From Acinetobacter terrae (GTDB lineage: Bacteria; Pseudomonadota; Gammaproteobacteria; Pseudomonadales; Moraxellaceae), in contig NZ_JABERI010000010.1 in NCBI RefSeq assembly GCF_013004375.1, positions 22,385 through 86,384 on the forward strand: a DNA stretch of 64,000 bases. The letters run 5' to 3'. A program made the translations under genes and the position numbers. The notes under the pieces were generated by a model, which saw nothing but the letters and a program-made list of their open reading frames with translations, was not told the origin of the DNA and did not search any database. This document shows positions 37,603-49,205 of the stretch, one piece after another. Numbering within the stretch: position 1 is the stretch's first letter; every line of letters starts with the position of its first letter.

Positions 37603-39501
37603 ATGGGCGCGATAACCCCTAAAGAAGATTATACAAACATTCAACACCTCACTTTTGATGCAGTCATCGTTGGTGGTGGTGGTTCAGGTATGCGTGCTTC
37701 ATATCAACTTGCTCAAGCGGGTTTGAATGTTGCAGTGCTTACTAAAGTATTCCCAACACGTTCGCACACTGTTGCAGCGCAAGGTGGTATTGGTGCATCT
37801 CTTGGTAACATGCAAGAAGATAACTGGCACTACCACTTCTATGACACGGTAAAAGGTTCGGACTGGTTAGGTGACCAAGACGCAATCGAATTTATGTGTC
37901 GTGAAGCGCCAAAAGTTGTTTATGAACTTGAACACATGGGTATGCCATTTGACCGTAATGCGGACGGTACGATTTACCAACGTCCATTTGGCGGTCACTC
38001 TGCAAACTATGGTGAAAAAGCTGTTCCACGTGCATGTGCTGCTGCCGACCGTACAGGTCATGCGCTTCTTCATACGCTTTATCAAAGCAACGTGAAAATG
38101 GGTACTCAATTTTTCGTAGAATGGATCGCGCTTGATCTGATTCGTAACGAAGCTGGTGATGTACTGGGTGTGACTGCAATTGACCAGGAAACTGGTAATA
38201 TTGCGGTATTCCAAGCAAAAGCGACATTGTTTGCAACTGGTGGTGCGGGTCGTGTTTATCGTGCATCTACCAATGCGTATATCAATACTGGTGACGGTCT
38301 TGGTATGGCTGCTCGTTCTGGTATTCCATTACAAGATATGGAATTCTGGCAGTTCCACCCAACAGGTGTTGCGGGCGCAGGCGTATTGTTGACTGAAGGT
38401 TGTCGTGGTGAAGGTGCAATCCTTCGCAACAAAGACGGCGAACCGTTCATGGAACGTTATGCACCAACTTTGAAAGACTTGGCACCACGTGACTTCGTAT
38501 CACGTTCTATGGACCAGGAAATTAAAGAAGGTCGTGGTTGTGGTCCTAAAGGTGATTATATCCTTCTAGATATGACGCATTTGGGTGCGGATACGATCAT
38601 GAAACGTCTTCCATCTGTATTTGAGATTGGTAAGAAGTTCGCGAACGTTGATATTACTAAAGAACCAATTCCTGTTGTGCCGACAATCCATTATCAAATG
38701 GGTGGTATTCCAACAAATATTCATGGACAGGTTGTTGTTCCTGAAGGTGCTTCGGATACTAACTTTGAAGCAGGTTATGACAAAAGTGGTGACGTTTACT
38801 CAACCAACGGTGGTGAGCGTAACTATACAAAACCTGTTAAAGGCTTCTATGCAATTGGTGAGTGTTCTTGCGTATCTGTACATGGTGCAAACCGTTTAGG
38901 TACCAACTCGCTGCTTGACTTGGTTGTATTTGGTAAGGCTGCTGGTGAACACATTATTGATTACGTGACTAAACATCACGGTGATGAGTACCAACCGCTT
39001 CCGACCACAGTGTTTGAAAATACAAGAAAGCGTATTCGTCACTTAGATGAATCAACTTCTGGTGAAAATGCTCAAGACGTTGCTGATGCAATTCGTGACA
39101 TCGTTCAAGACCATGCTGGTGTATTCCGTACTCAAGCATTACTTGATGAAGGCGTGAAACAAATTCTTGCGATTGAGCCACGTGTTCGTAATATTCATTT
39201 AAAAGACAAATCTAAAGTATTTAACACCGCACGTGTTGAGGCTCTAGAGGTTGAGAATTTATACGAAGTCGCGAAAGCAACGTTAATTTCTGCTGCTGCT
39301 CGTAAAGAATGTCGTGGTGCACATACTGTTGTTGATTATGAATTGCCAGCAGATCACCCAACATATTCTTACGGTCGCCGTGATGATGAATGGATGAAGC
39401 ATACTTTGTGGTTCTCTTCAGACAATCATCTTGAATACAAACCAGTCCGTTACAAACCAGTATCGGTTGATGCGATTCCACCAGCACCACGTACATTCTA
39501 A
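37603..39501 (+). CDS. sdhA: Succinate dehydrogenase flavoprotein subunit SdhA
   Basis: Catalytic flavoprotein oxidising succinate to fumarate. 632 residues. FAD-binding AVIVGGGGSGMRASYQLAQ is at the N-terminus, and the covalent FAD histidine lies in FPTRSHTVAAQGGIG. Substrate/active-site motifs are FHPTGVAGAGVLLTEGCRGE, and GANRLGTNSLLDLVVFG is near residue 430. It follows sdhD by 12 bases. The usual C-terminal Tyr-rich end is present. Confidence 0.97.
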   Translation: MGAITPKEDYTNIQHLTFDAVIVGGGGSGMRASYQLAQAGLNVAVLTKVFPTRSHTVAAQGGIGASLGNMQEDNWHYHFYDTVKGSDWLGDQDAIEFMCREAPKVVYELEHMGMPFDRNADGTIYQRPFGGHSANYGEKAVPRACAAADRTGHALLHTLYQSNVKMGTQFFVEWIALDLIRNEAGDVLGVTAIDQETGNIAVFQAKATLFATGGAGRVYRASTNAYINTGDGLGMAARSGIPLQDMEFWQFHPTGVAGAGVLLTEGCRGEGAILRNKDGEPFMERYAPTLKDLAPRDFVSRSMDQEIKEGRGCGPKGDYILLDMTHLGADTIMKRLPSVFEIGKKFANVDITKEPIPVVPTIHYQMGGIPTNIHGQVVVPEGASDTNFEAGYDKSGDVYSTNGGERNYTKPVKGFYAIGECSCVSVHGANRLGTNSLLDLVVFGKAAGEHIIDYVTKHHGDEYQPLPTTVFENTRKRIRHLDESTSGENAQDVADAIRDIVQDHAGVFRTQALLDEGVKQILAIEPRVRNIHLKDKSKVFNTARVEALEVENLYEVAKATLISAAARKECRGAHTVVDYELPADHPTYSYGRRDDEWMKHTLWFSSDNHLEYKPVRYKPVSVDAIPPAPRTF

Positions 39502-39515
39502 TCAGGAGAATAAAG

Positions 39516-40226
39516 ATGAGTAGAGGTATCCGTACATTTCATATCTACCGCTATGATCCTGATAAGGATAAAGCACCGTACATGCAAACTTTTAAACTTG
39601 AGTTGACTGACAAGCACCGTATGTTGCTTGACGCTCTTCTTGCGTTAAAAGTACAAGACGAATCTTTAACGTTCCGTCGTTCATGTCGTGAAGGTATTTG
39701 TGGTTCTGATGGTGTAAACATCAACGGTAAAAATGGTTTGGCTTGTTTGTGGAATCTTAACGATTTACCAAACGAAATCACCATTCGTCCTTTACCAGGT
39801 TTACCTGTAGTAAAAGACTTGGTTGTTGATATGAATCAGTTCTACGATCAGTACAACAAAATTCATCCATTCTTGATCAATAATCAGCCTGCGCCAGCGA
39901 AGGAGCGTTTACAGTCTCCTGAAGAACGCGAGCATTTAAATGGTCTTTATGAATGTATTCTTTGTGCATGCTGTTCAACTGCATGTCCATCATTCTGGTG
40001 GAACCCGGACAAATTCTTGGGTCCTTCAGCATTGTTGAATGCATACCGCTTCATTATTGACTCTCGTGATACAGCAACTCAAGATCGTTTGGCTCGTCTT
40101 GACGATCCATTCAGCTTGTTCCGTTGTAAAGGCATCATGAACTGTGTATCTGTTTGTCCTAAAGGTTTGAATCCAACTAAAGCGATCGGTCACATCCGTA
40201 GCATGTTGTTAGACCAAGCGGGCTAA
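39516..40226 (+). CDS. sdhB: Succinate dehydrogenase iron-sulfur subunit SdhB
   Basis: Carries electrons from FAD to ubiquinone through three iron-sulfur clusters. 236 residues. The [2Fe-2S] cysteines are in SCREGICGSDGVNINGKNGL followed by AC. Cysteines for the [4Fe-4S] and [3Fe-4S] clusters are in CILCACCSTACPSFWW and CKGIMNCVSVCPKGLNP. It is the last gene of sdhCDAB and is followed by a strong terminator. Confidence 0.97.
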   Translation: MSRGIRTFHIYRYDPDKDKAPYMQTFKLELTDKHRMLLDALLALKVQDESLTFRRSCREGICGSDGVNINGKNGLACLWNLNDLPNEITIRPLPGLPVVKDLVVDMNQFYDQYNKIHPFLINNQPAPAKERLQSPEEREHLNGLYECILCACCSTACPSFWWNPDKFLGPSALLNAYRFIIDSRDTATQDRLARLDDPFSLFRCKGIMNCVSVCPKGLNPTKAIGHIRSMLLDQAG

Positions 40227-40237
40227 TATTTAGCAGT

Positions 40238-40268
40238 CAAAAAAGCACACCTCATGGTGTGCTTTTTT
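40238..40268 (+). terminator. Terminator after sdhB
   Basis: AAAAAAGCACAC / GTGTGCTTTTTT hairpin with a short loop, 12 bases after the stop. Confidence 0.88.
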
Positions 40269-40647
40269 ATGTTTTGAATATCATAATGATTTATAGGTTC
40301 ATGCAAAAAATGTATGTAATGGGTGAGGGTGGTTGTTATTGGTGTTGAATTAAATGACTGGAATTGTTTAAAAATAAATCGAAATGACATGAAAGCTTAA
40401 TTAAATTGTAGTTAAGTTGTTCGAATTGACAATTAAAGCGCCAATCTCAAGTTTGAATCTACAAAGTTGAGATTAAAATGTTAAGATATAACCTAAATAA
40501 AGAGGGCCAGTTTAAATATTGTGCTCTCTTTTATTGTATTGGGTTTGCTGGCTTGGGACTATAGTCTACATTGAATCCAATTATTAAATAAAGCACCATA
40601 GCTTAGATGAAAATGTTAAGTATGTATTTCGCTAATTTATGAGAGGT

Positions 40648-40699
40648 ATGTGTCAAAAAAATCAATTGTAACCAGATATCATGTTACGATTTGACACAT
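40648..40699. repeat. Nested inverted repeat upstream of sucA
   Basis: ATGTGTCAAA and TTTGACACAT are perfect 10-base arms enclosing a second pair GTAAC / GTTAC. It may be a hairpin or regulator site; TTGACA in the right arm could also be a -35 box, but no matching -10 is obvious. Confidence 0.6.
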
Positions 40700-40876
40700 C
40701 GCTATATTTAAAAAAAGCGCCTTATTTATGTACATTTTTTCAACATTTTAGAGTGTGTATAAGGTTTATAAATAGAGATTAATCGTTTTAGAAAAAATAG
40801 GTCGCGCAGTTATTTTTTCTAAGTCGATTTGCAAAAAATTGCTCGGTTTCGGTCGAGTATTTAAATGAGTGATGAT

Positions 40877-40945
40877 GCCAATGAGGGCGTTATGATTCAT
40901 TATTCACATTGGGTTATTCCTGATGTAGTGATAACGCCTCATGGC
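40877..40945 (+). other. Long hairpin in the sucA leader
   Basis: GCC(A)ATGAGG(G)CGTTAT at 40877-40893 pairs with ATAACGCCTCATGGC at 40931-40945: 15 base pairs broken by two single-base bulges, with a 37-base loop. It lies about 100 bases before sucA. Confidence 0.6.
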
Positions 40946-40962
40946 TTATGCCTTATGGGGAC

Positions 40963-40989
40963 TAATGTCATATTACCAATTTGACATTA
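40963..40989. repeat. 8-bp inverted repeat upstream of sucA
   Basis: TAATGTCA / TGACATTA with an 11-base loop, about 50 bases before the sucA start. Confidence 0.45.
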
Positions 40990-41041
40990 TTAATCATGGG
41001 TTCGCTTAAAAAGCATCCTGAAAATGTTTTTGCAATAGGAA

Positions 41042-43894
41042 ATGGGTCCACAAATGCAAGAAGTTGCTGACGCTCTGCGTCTTGACACTGAACTAAGCGC
41101 TGACAGTGCAGCGTATATTGAAGAACTTTATGAACATTATTTGACGTCACCAGACTCAGTTGGAGCTGACTGGCGTGAATATTTCGATAAATTCCCTAAA
41201 GGTGATCAACCACATAGCAATGTACGTGAGCAATTCCTTTTATTAGGTCGCAATTCAAGCCGCGTACAACCTGTTGTTCAAAGTTCTGTAAGTTCTGAGC
41301 ATGAACGTCGTCAAATTGGCGTTTTACAACTTATTGCTGCTTATCGTAATCGTGGTCATCAAAAAGCAAAATTGGATCCATTAGGTTTGGCAAAACGTGA
41401 AGACGTGCCTGATCTTGATCTTGCTACGCACGGTTTAACTAAATCTGATTTCGATACAGTATTTAACACAGGTAACCTTGCACTAGGTAAAGCAGAAGCG
41501 ACGCTTGGTGAAATGGTTGAAGCAATGGAAGCCGTTTATTGCGGTTCTGTTGGTACCGAATACATGCACATTGTTGACACTAAAGAGAAACGTTGGATTC
41601 AACAACGTCTTGAAGGTGCGAAAGGACAATTTAACTTTACTGCAGAACAGAAAAAACACTTCCTTGAGCGTTTAACTGCAGCTGAAGGTCTGGAAAAATT
41701 CCTGGGTAACAAATACGTTGGTGCTAAACGCTTCGGTGTTGAAGGCGGTGAATCATTTATCCCGATGGTAAATGAAATCATTCAACGTGCAGGTGCTGTA
41801 GGTTGTAAAGAAGTTGTGATTGGAATGCCACACCGTGGTCGTCTCAACCTTCTTGTTAACATCATGGGTAAAAACCCGGCAGATCTTTTTGGTGAATTTG
41901 AAGGTAAATCAATTCATAAAAAAGGTTCTGGTGACGTTAAATACCACCAAGGTTTCTCATCTAACGTAATGACTGCGGGTGGCGAAGTTCACTTGGCATT
42001 GGCGTTTAACCCATCACACTTAGAAATCGTTGGACCTGTCGTTGAAGGTTCTGTACGTGCTCGTCAAGTGCGTCGTCGTGACATTGGTGGTGATGATGTA
42101 TTGCCAATCATCGTACATGGTGATGCAGCATTTGCAGGTCAAGGTGTAAACCAAGAAACCTTCCAGATGTCACAAACTCGTGGTTATACAGTGGGTGGTA
42201 CAGTTCACATTGTGGTAAATAACCAGGTGGGCTTTACAACATCTGATCCACGTGATGCACGTTCTACAGAATACTGTACTGATATCGCGAAAATGATTCA
42301 GGCACCAGTATTCCATGTGAATGGCGATGATCCAGAAGCTGTGATTTTCGTGACTCAATTGGCACATGATTTCCGTCATACTTTCCGTAAAGACGTTGTG
42401 ATTGACATGTTCTGCTACCGTCGTCGTGGTCATAACGAAGCGGACGAGCCAGCAGCAACACAGCCAATGATGTACCAAGTGATCAACAAAAAAGTGACTA
42501 CACGTACACTTTATGCAGATCAACTGGTTAAAGAAGGTGTTCTTGACCGTGCCTCTGCTGATCAAATGGTTGAAAATTACCGCGCAGATCTTGAAGCAGG
42601 CAAGCATGTTGCCAACGCACTGGTATTAGAACCAAATACAAAAATGTTTGTGGACTGGAAACCTTATTTAGGTCACGAATACACAGATGTTTGGGATACC
42701 ACTTTCCCAATCGAACGCTTGAAAGAAATTGGCGCAAAAATGCGCGAGCTTCCTGAAGGTTTCGTGATGCAACGTCAAGTCGCGAAAGTGATTGATGAAC
42801 GCTTGAAAATGCAAACGGGTGAAATGCCATTGAACTGGGGTGCGGCTGAAACTTTAGCTTATGCAACCTTGCTTGATGAAAGCTACATGGTTCGTATTAC
42901 CGGTGAAGACGTTGGTCGAGGTACCTTCTCGCATCGTCATGCGAAATTGCATAACCAGGTTGATGGTTCAACATATATTCCACTTTGTCATATCAAAGAA
43001 AACCAACCGCGTACTGCAATTTATGACTCATTGTTGTCAGAGATGGCTGTGCTTGCGTTTGAATATGGTTATGCAACCACAATTCCACATGGTTTAATTG
43101 TTTGGGAAGCGCAATTTGGTGACTTCGCGAACTGTGCACAGGTTGTAATCGACCAGTTCATCGCTTCAGGTGAAACCAAATGGGAACGTGTATGTGGTTT
43201 AACCATGTTGCTTCCACACGGTTATGAAGGTCAAGGTCCAGAGCATTCATCTGCACGTTTAGAGCGTTTCTTACAGTTATGTGCTGAAGAAAACATGCAA
43301 GTGATTACTCCGACTACACCTGCACAGATTTTCCATGCATTGCGTCGTCAAGCGGTTCGTCCAATCCGTAAACCATTGATCGTGACTTCACCGAAGTCAT
43401 TGCTTCGTCACAAACTTGCAACCTCTACTTTAGAAGAGCTTGCAACTGGTACATTCCAGACTGTGATTGATGAAGTAGATCAAATCAACCACGCTGACGT
43501 GACTCGTTTAGTCCTTTGTGGCGGTAAGGTTTACTATGACTTACTTGAAAAACGTCGTGCAGAAAATCTAAACAACACTGCAATCGTTCGTATCGAACAA
43601 TTGTATCCATACCCAGAACAACGTATTGCTGAAGTACTTGCTTCTTATCCAAACCTAAAAGAAGTGGTTTGGACTCAAGAAGAGCCGAAAAACCAAGGTG
43701 CTTGGTTATTCATCGCGCCACGTCTATATGATGATGTGATGAAATCTGCTAAACAAGTTCGTATCAGTTACGCAGGCCGTCCAGCCTCTGCTGCGCCAGC
43801 TTGTGGTTCACCATATTTGCATGCAAAACAACAAGCTCAGCTAGTAAATGACGCATTGGCGATCGTAGCTGAACAATCAGGAGATTCTAAATAA
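41042..43894 (+). CDS. sucA: 2-oxoglutarate dehydrogenase E1 component SucA
   Basis: Thiamine-diphosphate-dependent decarboxylase of the 2-oxoglutarate dehydrogenase complex. 950 residues. The N-terminal helix ([20 protein letters not shown]) mediates contact with E2/E3. [17 protein letters not shown], the ThDP-binding [14 protein letters not shown] and [13 protein letters not shown] follow, with [20 protein letters not shown] near the C-terminus. An ATG four codons later (giving MQEVADAL) may be the real start. The stop overlaps sucB (TAATG). Confidence 0.97.
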   Translation: MGPQMQEVADALRLDTELSADSAAYIEELYEHYLTSPDSVGADWREYFDKFPKGDQPHSNVREQFLLLGRNSSRVQPVVQSSVSSEHERRQIGVLQLIAAYRNRGHQKAKLDPLGLAKREDVPDLDLATHGLTKSDFDTVFNTGNLALGKAEATLGEMVEAMEAVYCGSVGTEYMHIVDTKEKRWIQQRLEGAKGQFNFTAEQKKHFLERLTAAEGLEKFLGNKYVGAKRFGVEGGESFIPMVNEIIQRAGAVGCKEVVIGMPHRGRLNLLVNIMGKNPADLFGEFEGKSIHKKGSGDVKYHQGFSSNVMTAGGEVHLALAFNPSHLEIVGPVVEGSVRARQVRRRDIGGDDVLPIIVHGDAAFAGQGVNQETFQMSQTRGYTVGGTVHIVVNNQVGFTTSDPRDARSTEYCTDIAKMIQAPVFHVNGDDPEAVIFVTQLAHDFRHTFRKDVVIDMFCYRRRGHNEADEPAATQPMMYQVINKKVTTRTLYADQLVKEGVLDRASADQMVENYRADLEAGKHVANALVLEPNTKMFVDWKPYLGHEYTDVWDTTFPIERLKEIGAKMRELPEGFVMQRQVAKVIDERLKMQTGEMPLNWGAAETLAYATLLDESYMVRITGEDVGRGTFSHRHAKLHNQVDGSTYIPLCHIKENQPRTAIYDSLLSEMAVLAFEYGYATTIPHGLIVWEAQFGDFANCAQVVIDQFIASGETKWERVCGLTMLLPHGYEGQGPEHSSARLERFLQLCAEENMQVITPTTPAQIFHALRRQAVRPIRKPLIVTSPKSLLRHKLATSTLEELATGTFQTVIDEVDQINHADVTRLVLCGGKVYYDLLEKRRAENLNNTAIVRIEQLYPYPEQRIAEVLASYPNLKEVVWTQEEPKNQGAWLFIAPRLYDDVMKSAKQVRISYAGRPASAAPACGSPYLHAKQQAQLVNDALAIVAEQSGDSK

Positions 43895-45111
43895 TGGCAA
43901 CCGAAATTAAAGCACCGGTATTCCCAGAGTCAGTTGCAGACGGTACGATCGCAACTTGGCACAAACAACCAGGTGAAGCTGTATCACGTGATGAAGTGAT
44001 CTGCGATATCGAAACTGATAAAGTTGTTTTAGAGGTTGTTGCTCCTGCTGACGGTACAATCGCTACTATCCTTAAAGGTGAAGGCGAAACTGTTCTTTCT
44101 AACGAAGTGATTGCACAGTTTGAAGAAGGTGCTGTTTCAGGCGCTGCTCAAACTCAAGCAGTTCAGTCTGAAGGACAAGTTGAACAAGCTGCGTCTCAAA
44201 CTGAAGCGGGTGCTGCACCTGTTGTTGAACGTGCTCAACCTGTTTCTGACCAAGCACCTGCGGTACGTAAAGCATTAACTGAAACTGGTATTGCTGCTGC
44301 TGATGTTGCGGGTACTGGTCGCGGTGGTCGTATCACGAAAGAAGATGTTGCAAGCCATCAAGCTAAACCAGCGGCTCCTGCTGCTGCACCATTAAGCGTT
44401 GCTATTGGCGAACGTATCGAAAAACGTGTTCCAATGACTCGTCTTCGTAAACGTGTTGCTGAACGTCTTCTTGCTGCAACGCAAAGCACTGCAATGTTGA
44501 CGACGTTTAACGAAGTGAACATGAAACCAATCATGGAAATGCGTGCTCAATACAAAGATGCATTCGAGAAACGTCATGGTGCACGTCTTGGCTTCATGTC
44601 ATTCTTCGTTAAAGCAGCAACTGAAGCACTTAAACGCTACCCAGCGGTAAATGCATCAATTGATGGCGACGATATCGTGTATCACGGTTACTATGACATC
44701 GGTGTTGCTGTATCTTCTGAACGTGGGTTAGTGGTTCCTGTACTTCGTGATACAGACCGCATGAACTATGCTGAAGTTGAAAACGGCATCCGTGGTTTTG
44801 CTGCAAAAGCACGTGACGGTAAATTGGGTATTGAAGACATGACTGGCGGTACGTTCACTATTACTAATGGTGGTACTTTCGGTTCATTGTTATCTACGCC
44901 TATCTTGAACACGCCACAAACTGCAATCTTGGGTATGCACAAAATCCAAGAGCGTCCAATGGCTGTAAATGGTCAAGTTGAAATTTTACCAATGATGTAC
45001 TTGGCACTTTCTTATGACCACCGTTTAATCGATGGTAAAGAAGCTGTAGGTTTCCTTGTGGCAATTAAAGAATTGTTAGAAGAGCCAGCTCGTCTTATCC
45101 TTGATCTTTAA
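43894..45111 (+). CDS. sucB: Dihydrolipoyllysine succinyltransferase (E2) SucB
   Basis: Core E2 of the 2-oxoglutarate dehydrogenase complex. 405 residues. It has one lipoyl domain with the modified Lys in [18 protein letters not shown] (LipB is an upstream supplier of that cofactor) and an Ala/Gln-rich linker. A peripheral subunit-binding domain has [20 protein letters not shown]. The catalytic domain ends with the acyltransferase His in [16 protein letters not shown]. Coupled to sucA. Confidence 0.97.
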   Translation: MATEIKAPVFPESVADGTIATWHKQPGEAVSRDEVICDIETDKVVLEVVAPADGTIATILKGEGETVLSNEVIAQFEEGAVSGAAQTQAVQSEGQVEQAASQTEAGAAPVVERAQPVSDQAPAVRKALTETGIAAADVAGTGRGGRITKEDVASHQAKPAAPAAAPLSVAIGERIEKRVPMTRLRKRVAERLLAATQSTAMLTTFNEVNMKPIMEMRAQYKDAFEKRHGARLGFMSFFVKAATEALKRYPAVNASIDGDDIVYHGYYDIGVAVSSERGLVVPVLRDTDRMNYAEVENGIRGFAAKARDGKLGIEDMTGGTFTITNGGTFGSLLSTPILNTPQTAILGMHKIQERPMAVNGQVEILPMMYLALSYDHRLIDGKEAVGFLVAIKELLEEPARLILDL

Positions 45112-45128
45112 TTCTAAAGAATAAATCC

Positions 45129-46605
<1,477 letters not shown>

Positions 46606-46608
46606 TTC

Positions 46609-46638
46609 GAAAAAAGAGCGACTTAGGTCGCTCTTTTT
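46609..46638 (+). terminator. Terminator after lpd
   Basis: AAAAAGAGCGAC / GTCGCTCTTTTT with a 4-base loop. It separates lpd from sucCD. Confidence 0.88.
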
Positions 46639-46775
46639 ACATTTCATGGTTGTTTTTATTGGAACAATCATCTAAAAATAAAGATAACGATTTTAAAAAA
46701 TGCCAATACTGCTTTGACGGACGTCTGGGTATTGGTGGGTCATAACAAAGCAAAGAAGTAATAAAAGGTTATTCG

Positions 46776-47942
46776 ATGAATTTACATGAGTATCAAGCAA
46801 AAGCGTTATTAAAAAAATATGGTATGCCTGTTCAAGAGGGTGTACTTGCAACCAATGCAGCAGAAGCTGTAGTAGCATTTGAGCAACTCGGTGGTAAGTT
46901 TGCCGTGATGAAGGCTCAAGTTCATGCTGGGGGACGTGGTAAAGCAGGCGGGGTAAAAGTCGTAAAATCAAGCGATGAAGCCGCTGAATATGTAAATGGT
47001 ATTATTGGTACACGCCTTGTGACTTACCAAACCGATGCCAATGGTCAGCCAGTAAATAGTGTTCTTGTGTGTGAAGATGTTTATCCCGTTGAACGTGAAC
47101 TGTACCTCGGTGCAGTGGTTGACCGTTCTAGCCGCCGCGTGACGTTTATGGCATCCACAGAAGGGGGTGTCGAAATTGAAAAAGTGGCAGAAGAAACCCC
47201 AGAAAAAATTATTAAGGTAGAAGTAGATCCTTTGGTGGGATTAATGCCTTTTCAAGCGCGTGAAGTGGCCTTTGCACTTCATTTAAAAGATGGACAAATC
47301 AACCAATTTGTCAAAATTATGACAGCTGCTTATCAGGCATTTATTGAAAATGATTTTGCCCTGTTTGAAATTAATCCGCTTTCAGTTCGAGAAAATGGCG
47401 ATATTCTGTGTGTGGATGCCAAAGTGGGGATCGATTCAAACGCACTTTATCGCTTACCCGAAATCGCTGCAATGCGTGATAAATCTCAGGAAAATGAGCG
47501 TGAATTAAAAGCTTCTGAATTTGATCTGAACTATGTTGCTTTGGAAGGTAACATTGGTTGTATGGTCAATGGTGCAGGTCTTGCCATGGCAACCATGGAC
47601 ATTATTAAACTCTATGGTGGTCAGCCTGCGAACTTCCTTGATGTTGGCGGTGGTGCAACCAAAGACCGCGTCATTGAAGCATTTAAAATCATCCTTTCTG
47701 ACTCTTCTGTACAAGGTGTGTTGATTAATATCTTCGGTGGTATTGTGCGTTGTGACATGATTGCAGAAGCAATTATTGCAGCGGTTCAGGAAGTACATGT
47801 CACTGTACCTGTAGTTGTTCGCCTAGAAGGCAACAATTCAGAGTTAGGGGCAAAATTACTCGATGAATCAGGTTTGAAATTAATTTCTGCGATTGGTCTG
47901 GCTGATGCTGCAGAAAAAATTGTTGCTGCAGTGAAAGCGTAA
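46776..47942 (+). CDS. sucC: Succinyl-CoA synthetase beta subunit SucC
   Basis: ADP-forming beta subunit, an ATP-grasp enzyme conserving energy from succinyl-CoA. 388 residues. It starts [36 protein letters not shown] binds nucleotide, and [20 protein letters not shown] and [16 protein letters not shown] follow. It has its own leader of about 140 bases after the lpd terminator. sucD starts 13 bases after its stop. Confidence 0.97.
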   Translation: MNLHEYQAKALLKKYGMPVQEGVLATNAAEAVVAFEQLGGKFAVMKAQVHAGGRGKAGGVKVVKSSDEAAEYVNGIIGTRLVTYQTDANGQPVNSVLVCEDVYPVERELYLGAVVDRSSRRVTFMASTEGGVEIEKVAEETPEKIIKVEVDPLVGLMPFQAREVAFALHLKDGQINQFVKIMTAAYQAFIENDFALFEINPLSVRENGDILCVDAKVGIDSNALYRLPEIAAMRDKSQENERELKASEFDLNYVALEGNIGCMVNGAGLAMATMDIIKLYGGQPANFLDVGGGATKDRVIEAFKIILSDSSVQGVLINIFGGIVRCDMIAEAIIAAVQEVHVTVPVVVRLEGNNSELGAKLLDESGLKLISAIGLADAAEKIVAAVKA

Positions 47943-47955
47943 GGGAGTATCAATC

Positions 47956-48846
47956 ATGAGCGTATTAGTAAATAAAGACACAACCGTGTTGGTACAAGGT
48001 TTTACCGGTAAAAACGGAACTTTCCATTCAGAACAGTCAATTGCTTATGGAACTAAAGTAGTTGGCGGAGTAACACCGGGTAAAGGCGGTCAAACACATT
48101 TAAGTCTGCCAGTTTTTAATACCATGAAAGAAGCGGTACGTGAAACAGGTGCGACTGCAACCTCTATTTATGTGCCTGCACCTTTTGTACTTGATTCAAT
48201 TATTGAATCGATTGATTCAGGTATTGAGCTAATTGTAGTGATCACAGAAGGCGTACCAACTTTGGATATGCTTAAAGCCAAACGTTATCTTGAAACTTAT
48301 GGCAATAACGCACGATTAATTGGTCCAAACTGTCCAGGAATTATTACACCGGGTGAATGTAAGATCGGGATTATGCCGGGTCATATTCATCAACCGGGTA
48401 AAATTGGCATCATCTCGCGTTCGGGTACATTGACTTATGAAGCTGTGGCGCAAACGACTAAGCTTGGTTTAGGTCAGTCTACTTGTATCGGAATCGGGGG
48501 TGACCCAATTCCAGGCATGAACCAGATTGACTGCTTAAAACTGTTCCAAGAAGATCCGCAAACCGAAGCCATTATTATGATTGGTGAAATTGGTGGAACG
48601 GCAGAAGAAGAAGCAGCTGAATATATCCAATCCCATGTCACCAAGCCTGTTGTAGGTTATATCGCGGGTGTAACTGCGCCTAAAGGTAAACGCATGGGGC
48701 ATGCAGGTGCGATTATTTCAGGTGGCAAGGGCACAGCGGAAGAAAAATTTTCTGCCTTTGAAAAAGCAGGCATGGCATATACCCGTAGTCCAGCAGAATT
48801 GGGTTCGACTATGCTTCAAGTGCTGAAAGATAAAGGCTTAGCTTAA
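47956..48846 (+). CDS. sucD: Succinyl-CoA synthetase alpha subunit SucD
   Basis: Alpha subunit carrying CoA-binding and the phosphohistidine. 296 residues. It begins [39 protein letters not shown] follows, and the active histidine is in [18 protein letters not shown]. It is the last TCA gene of the cluster. Confidence 0.97.
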   Translation: MSVLVNKDTTVLVQGFTGKNGTFHSEQSIAYGTKVVGGVTPGKGGQTHLSLPVFNTMKEAVRETGATATSIYVPAPFVLDSIIESIDSGIELIVVITEGVPTLDMLKAKRYLETYGNNARLIGPNCPGIITPGECKIGIMPGHIHQPGKIGIISRSGTLTYEAVAQTTKLGLGQSTCIGIGGDPIPGMNQIDCLKLFQEDPQTEAIIMIGEIGGTAEEEAAEYIQSHVTKPVVGYIAGVTAPKGKRMGHAGAIISGGKGTAEEKFSAFEKAGMAYTRSPAELGSTMLQVLKDKGLA

Positions 48847-48860
48847 TTTTAGCGAAATAA

Positions 48861-48888
48861 AAAAGCTCTCATTTGAGGGCTTTTTTTA
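48861..48888 (+). terminator. Terminator after sucD
   Basis: AAAAGCTCTC / GAGGGCTTTT around ATTT (one wobble pair), then a T run. Confidence 0.82.
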
Positions 48889-49087
48889 TTTAATTGTATT
48901 TTTAAAATTATAGAAAATAAATGATGACTAGTTTGAAATGAAATCTTGCAGAGGTTGGAAAATTTTAATTTAAAAATTATCGAATTGATAAGCGAATATA
49001 GACTGTGCTATTTATTCTTAACAGAAATACTCTCATAGAAAAAAATATAAACCAGATAAATATTAAATTTTTCACGGTTAAAATAAA

Positions 49088-49101
49088 GTGATAAGTATCA
49101 C
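49088..49101. promoter_or_regulatory. Perfect dyad upstream of the pga operon
   Basis: GTGATA and TATCAC separated by AG. It could be an operator for a transcription factor; none can be named. Confidence 0.4.
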
Positions 49102-49205
49102 ATTAATATTTAAAAACACAAAATGAAACACAAAAGAGTATTGATATCAGGAGGTTTGAGGGTATTGTTTATTTCATAGCAATAATTAATAACAATGAAT
49201 GATGA

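Larger units (their letters stand above)
40227..41041. other. sdhB-sucA intergenic region
   Basis: About 815 AT-rich bases. It holds the sdhB terminator, then three inverted repeats in the 400 bases before sucA (40648-40699, 40877-40945, 40963-40989). No coding sequence is visible. It probably contains the sucA promoter and a structured leader. Confidence 0.6.
48847..49205. other. sucD-pgaA intergenic region
   Basis: About 360 bases, very AT-rich. It holds the sucD terminator, a GTGATA-AG-TATCAC dyad (49088-49101) and an AGGAGG at 49149-49154 that fits no coding start. I cannot point to a convincing promoter. Confidence 0.5.

Noticed and set aside
40690..40720. TTGACA in the right arm of the sucA upstream repeat as a promoter
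   Set aside because: No acceptable -10 box lies 15-19 bases downstream.
42170..42607. 145-codon minus-strand open frame
   Set aside because: Antisense shadow of sucA; no start context and odd Cys/His composition.
49149..49179. Possible four-codon leader peptide after AGGAGG upstream of pgaA
   Set aside because: A TTG-TTT-ATT-TCA-TAG frame is too short to support as a gene; kept only as an observation about the leader.
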